A stretch of 52,942 nt of DNA from the NCBI GenBank assembly GCA_001788395.1, contig MGBT01000190.1, positions 1 to 52,942 on the forward strand, in the 5' to 3' direction. The notes beneath the pieces were generated by a model that was not told the DNA's origin, did no database searches, and worked only from the letters and a program-made list of their open reading frames with translations. Positions within the stretch are counted from its first letter, which is position 1; every line of letters begins with the position of its first letter. This stretch comes from Candidatus Rokubacteria bacterium GWA2_70_23 (GTDB lineage: Bacteria > Methylomirabilota > Methylomirabilia > Rokubacteriales > CSP1-6). Positions 50,158 to 52,942 of the stretch are shown in pieces. The translations under genes were made by a program, and so were the position numbers.

Positions 50158-50592
50158 TCACGGGCCGGCAGCGGTCAGCTCCTGGCAGTAGGCATAGAGG
50201 GCATCGTAGACGGGGAACTGCCGCGCCATGTTCTCGTGGTCGTCGCGGCTGATGAGCCTGAAGCCGCTGGCCACGGCGTAGAGTCCCGAGGTCTCGGGTG
50301 CCAGGCTCCGGGCGTCCGTGTCGGCCCCGCGGACGATCAGGGCCAGGGCGTGGAGCGCCGGGTCGTCGAGCCGGTACGTGTCGAGGAAGGCGTCGAAGGA
50401 ACAGCGGTCGCCGTGATGTCCCAGCTCCACCCCCGGGACATCGAAGGGCACGGCGCCCTCGCGCCGCGCCGTCTCCATGACCTCCGCGTCGGCGACGAAG
50501 AGGAACTCGGCCGCGGGATCGAGGAACCTCCGGATGAGCCAGGGGCAGGCGATGCGGTCCACGCGAGCCTTGCGGCGGGTGACCCATTTCAT
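50158..50592 (-). CDS. ChrB C-terminal-domain protein (chromate resistance)
   Basis: 144 aa. KWVTRRKARVDRIACPWLIRRFLDP, FDVPGVELGHHGDRCSFDAFL and the end LYAYCQ match the C-terminal domain of ChrB, while the ~170-residue N-terminal part of full ChrB is absent. ChrB acts as a chromate-sensing regulator or accessory factor. It is placed 10 nt downstream of chrA on the same strand, opposite to the usual chrB-chrA order, which supports a linked function. The start is ATG at 50592; the longer in-frame reading runs through the chrA end. Confidence 0.82.
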   Translation of the reverse strand: MKWVTRRKARVDRIACPWLIRRFLDPAAEFLFVADAEVMETARREGAVPFDVPGVELGHHGDRCSFDAFLDTYRLDDPALHALALIVRGADTDARSLAPETSGLYAVASGFRLISRDDHENMARQFPVYDALYAYCQELTAAGP

Positions 50593-50602
50593 CAGTCGTC
50601 GC

Positions 50603-51772
50603 TCACCCCCTCGTCCAGAAGAGCAGCAGGCCCACGGCCGCGGCGCCGGCGATGAGCACGGGCTCGGGAATCTTGAAGCGCCAGCTGAGTCCAAGCGCTA
50701 CGAGCCCGATCAGGAGCGTCGGGACGTCCACGATGGCCCGGCGGGCGAGGACGAAGCAGGCCCCGGCGATGGCGCCCGCGGCAGCGGCCGTCACCCCGCC
50801 CACGAAGGCCTTGACCTGCGGGTTGCCGCTCACGCGGTCGAACCACGGGAAGGGGATCACGACGAAGAGATAGACCGGCAGGAAGACCCCGATCGCTGCC
50901 AGCAGCGCGCCCGCCTGCCCCGCCACGAGGTAGCCGATGAAGGCCACGGTGATCACCACGGGCCCCGGCGTGATCATGGCCACCGCCACGGCGTCCAGGA
51001 ACTGCTTGTCGTTGACCCAGCCATGCTCCTGGACGACGCCGCCATAGAGGAAGGGGACGATGGCGAGCCCGCTGCCGAAGACGAAGGCGCCCGCCTTGGC
51101 GAAGAAGCCGAGGATCGTGCCGAGCGTGGCCAGCGAGGCGGGCTCGCGCAGGCCCTGGATCAGGAAGAGCGGCAGCGGCCCCACCGACCAGAGCGCCGCC
51201 CGCGCTCCCATCAGCCGGCGCAGCCAGGCCGGGGGCGCCTGGACGAGCAGCGCCACGACGCCGCACATGACGAAGAGCGTCGCGATCTCGGACTCGGTCC
51301 ACGCGGTGACGACGGCCATCACGAAGAAGATGGCCCAGAGCAGCCGGTCCCGGCTCATGGTGAGCCGCGCCAGCCGGTACGCGGCGCGCACGATGATCGC
51401 GATGACGGCGGCGCCCACGCCGAGGAAGGCCGCCTGCATCCACGAGAGCCCCCCGTAGCGCACGTAGAGCATGCCGATAGCGACCGTCATCACGTAGGAG
51501 GGCAGGATGAAGACGAGGCTGACCAGGGTGGCGCCCCAGACCTTGGAATGGATGTAGCCGAGGCAGATGGCGAGCTGGGCGGCCAGCGGCCCCGGGGCCA
51601 GCTGGGAGAGCGCCAGCGCCTTCTTGTACTCCTCCAGGGTGAACCACTTCCGCTGCTCCACCAGGTCCCGCTGCATGTAGCCCACGAGGGCCACGGGCCC
51701 GCCGAAGCCGAGGGCGCCGAGATAGAGGAAGTACCGGAGGAGCTCGGATAGACTGGGCACGGGGGTCACCAC
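50603..51772 (-). CDS. chrA: Chromate transporter ChrA
   Basis: 389 aa, long-chain CHR protein with two homologous halves and about ten or eleven membrane segments. First half: LGALGFGGPVALVGYM, LSQLAPGPLAAQLAICLGY. Second half: GAFVFGSGLAIVPFL, AVAMITPGPVVITVAFIGYLVAG. It exports chromate across the inner membrane. The start is one of two adjacent GTG codons (51772 or 51769). The first shares its outer base with the CTAG end of palindromic repeat copy 3, so the native upstream sequence has been displaced and no ordinary promoter or ribosome-binding site is visible. Confidence 0.92.
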   Translation of the reverse strand: MVTPVPSLSELLRYFLYLGALGFGGPVALVGYMQRDLVEQRKWFTLEEYKKALALSQLAPGPLAAQLAICLGYIHSKVWGATLVSLVFILPSYVMTVAIGMLYVRYGGLSWMQAAFLGVGAAVIAIIVRAAYRLARLTMSRDRLLWAIFFVMAVVTAWTESEIATLFVMCGVVALLVQAPPAWLRRLMGARAALWSVGPLPLFLIQGLREPASLATLGTILGFFAKAGAFVFGSGLAIVPFLYGGVVQEHGWVNDKQFLDAVAVAMITPGPVVITVAFIGYLVAGQAGALLAAIGVFLPVYLFVVIPFPWFDRVSGNPQVKAFVGGVTAAAAGAIAGACFVLARRAIVDVPTLLIGLVALGLSWRFKIPEPVLIAGAAAVGLLLFWTRG

Positions 51773-51983
51773 TAGCAGTCTGCTGAAAAAGGCCCATCTG
51801 CTTCGTTGGCGCCCTCAGCCGAACGCTCAACGTGGCTCGCTTGCGCTCGCCGGATCTCCGGATATGCTCGCCTCGCCTCCGGCTCAGCTCGCCAAGCGGA
51901 GTACGCCTCGCGTGCGGCCGTCGGGCGCCGCCTCGCATCTGGACCTTTTTGAGCAGCCTGCGGGTTTTTCGGCAATCTGCGAG
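51772..51983. repeat. Palindromic CTAG-ended repeat, copy 3
   Basis: About 212 bp, inverted relative to copy 1, with roughly ten differences from it over the ~190-bp core by eye. It starts CTAGCAG-T-CTGCTGAAAAAGG and ends CCTTTTTGAGCAGCCTGC followed by a more diverged outer end (CTGCGAG). It lies between the epoxide hydrolase gene, which transcribes towards it, and the first codon of chrA. It could terminate the former; the effect on chrA is unclear. The remaining 51984-52069 holds nothing recognisable. Confidence 0.85.
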
Positions 51984-52069
51984 GGGCACCCACGTAGAAG
52001 GAGCGCCATACCGGCCCACACCATACTCGAAATCCGGCTCCTGTGTGGCGCCACCTGCCCCCGGCCGCG

Positions 52070-52942
52070 TCAGCCGTCGAGCCCGCGAAGGAAGGTGATC
52101 ATCTCTGCGTTGACCTCGGCGGGGCGCTCCTGCTGAGTCCAGTGGCCGCAGCCCGGAAGCATCACGAGCCGCCTCAGGCCGGGCACCGTTTCCTTCATCT
52201 GGTCGAGCGCGCGCCTCTGCATCGCGATGACCAGGTCGCGGTCGCCGGCCACGAACAGCGCGGGCTGCACCACCTTCGCGTGGTGGTAGGCCGCCATCAG
52301 CTCCCAGGTCAGGTCCATGGCGCGATACCAGCTGAGTCCCCCGCGGAAGCCGGTGCGCTGGAATTCGCTCGTGTAGAGGTCGAGGTCGGCCTCGGTGAGC
52401 CACGCCGGCAACAGCGTAGGATCCGTCAACGTGTCGAGGAACCGCGCCGTCTTCGGCATGATGGGACGCCACCCGTGCTCCGGAGGCGCATCGCCCGAGG
52501 CCGAGTAGAGCACCCGGCGGAGCGTCGCGCGCACGTCGCCCTCCAGCTCGACCTCGGCCACCCCCGGCTCCTGGAAATGGAGCATGTACATGAAGTGGTC
52601 GCCTGCCACCTGACGGAGCGCGGCAGTGGGACGGACCGAGCCCCGCGGCGAGTACGGCACGGAGAGCACCATCGCGGCGCGGAAGCGGTCGGGCCGCATC
52701 AGCGCGCAGTTCCAGGCAACCGGCGCGCCCCAGTCGTGCCCCACGATCACGGCCGTCTGCTCCCCGAGCGCGTCGAGGAGTCCGACCATGTCGCCCACGT
52801 GGTGGAGGGTCGTGTACTTCTCGATCTCCGCGGGCCGGTCGGTACGGCCGTAGCCGCGCATGTCCGGCGCGACGGCGCGGTACCCGGCGGCCGCGAGCGC
52901 CTGCAGCTGATGGCGCCAGGAGTACCAGGACTCCGGGAAGCC
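52070..52942 (-). CDS. Epoxide hydrolase / alpha-beta hydrolase, 5' end outside the window
   Basis: 291 codons present, beginning mid-gene at the window edge with GFPESWYSWRHQLQAL, the oxyanion-hole region. VAPDMRGYGRTDRP follows, then the nucleophile Asp in VIVGHDWGAPVAWNCAL, cap-domain residues (SGLSWYR-like GGLSWYRAMD) and the catalytic His in LPGCGHWTQQERP. Asp instead of Ser at the nucleophile elbow and the GYGRTD motif indicate an epoxide hydrolase. Substrate is unknown. A few tens of N-terminal residues are missing. It reads towards repeat copy 3. Confidence 0.87.
   Translation of the reverse strand, partial: GFPESWYSWRHQLQALAAAGYRAVAPDMRGYGRTDRPAEIEKYTTLHHVGDMVGLLDALGEQTAVIVGHDWGAPVAWNCALMRPDRFRAAMVLSVPYSPRGSVRPTAALRQVAGDHFMYMLHFQEPGVAEVELEGDVRATLRRVLYSASGDAPPEHGWRPIMPKTARFLDTLTDPTLLPAWLTEADLDLYTSEFQRTGFRGGLSWYRAMDLTWELMAAYHHAKVVQPALFVAGDRDLVIAMQRRALDQMKETVPGLRRLVMLPGCGHWTQQERPAEVNAEMITFLRGLDG

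Overview
The window is a gene-dense, very GC-rich bacterial chromosome segment. It carries housekeeping genes (glnD, hisC, metG, tmk, holB, bipA, tatC, thiD, rsmI, clpX, clpP, tig, tRNA-Leu) mixed with soil-type accessory genes. GTP-type PEP carboxykinase, the Mo/W transporter cluster, a secreted WD40-caspase protein and a family of palindromic repeats suit an uncultured lineage such as Candidatus Rokubacteria / Methylomirabilota. That assignment comes from recalled gene content and base composition, not from a database search.

Layout. 0-5 kb: ACT-domain malic enzyme and a secreted WD40/SH3/caspase protein. 5-7.9 kb: msrPQ, an M48 lipoprotein protease and an RDD membrane protein. 7.9-14.5 kb: lytic transglycosylase, CDP-alcohol phosphatidyltransferase and glnD, with hisC divergent from glnD. 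14.5-17.5 kb: first palindromic repeat, a coiled-coil membrane protein, an unknown small protein, a P1-family peptidase, then about 1 kb holding remnants of three genes. 17.5-22.3 kb: PEPCK, a luciferase-like oxidoreductase, a short homogentisate-dioxygenase-like protein, a DUF2007 protein and a BadI/MenB-like CoA enzyme. 22.3-28.4 kb: tmk-holB-ricT-metG-DUF5924-tatD. 28.4-31 kb: a small unknown gene behind an 18-bp palindrome, acuC, moaC, DUF465. 31-40 kb: a mixed molybdate/tungstate ABC locus (tupA, tupB, modA, modB, modC, tupC) interrupted by a type II restriction-modification pair, with a D-aminoacylase and a secreted cyclophilin upstream. 40-46 kb: bipA, second repeat, DEAD-box helicase, tatC, thiD, rsmI, RRM protein. 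46.5-50 kb: clpX, clpP, tig, tRNA-Leu(UAG). 50-53 kb: chrB C-terminal domain, chrA, third repeat, and an epoxide hydrolase cut by the window edge.

Genes that connect. The Mo/W transporters and MoaC would supply molybdopterin cofactor for MsrP, which has a twin-arginine signal and so needs TatC, also encoded here. Trigger factor, ClpP and ClpX form the classic folding/degradation cluster. Three points deserve attention. First, about eleven genes have a TAnnnT -10 hexamer only 6-9 nt upstream of the start codon, which predicts leaderless transcripts. Second, a ~200-bp palindromic CTAG-ended repeat occurs three times, twice between convergent genes, and its ends coincide with stop or start codons. 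Third, a restriction-modification cassette sits inside the Mo/W transport operon.
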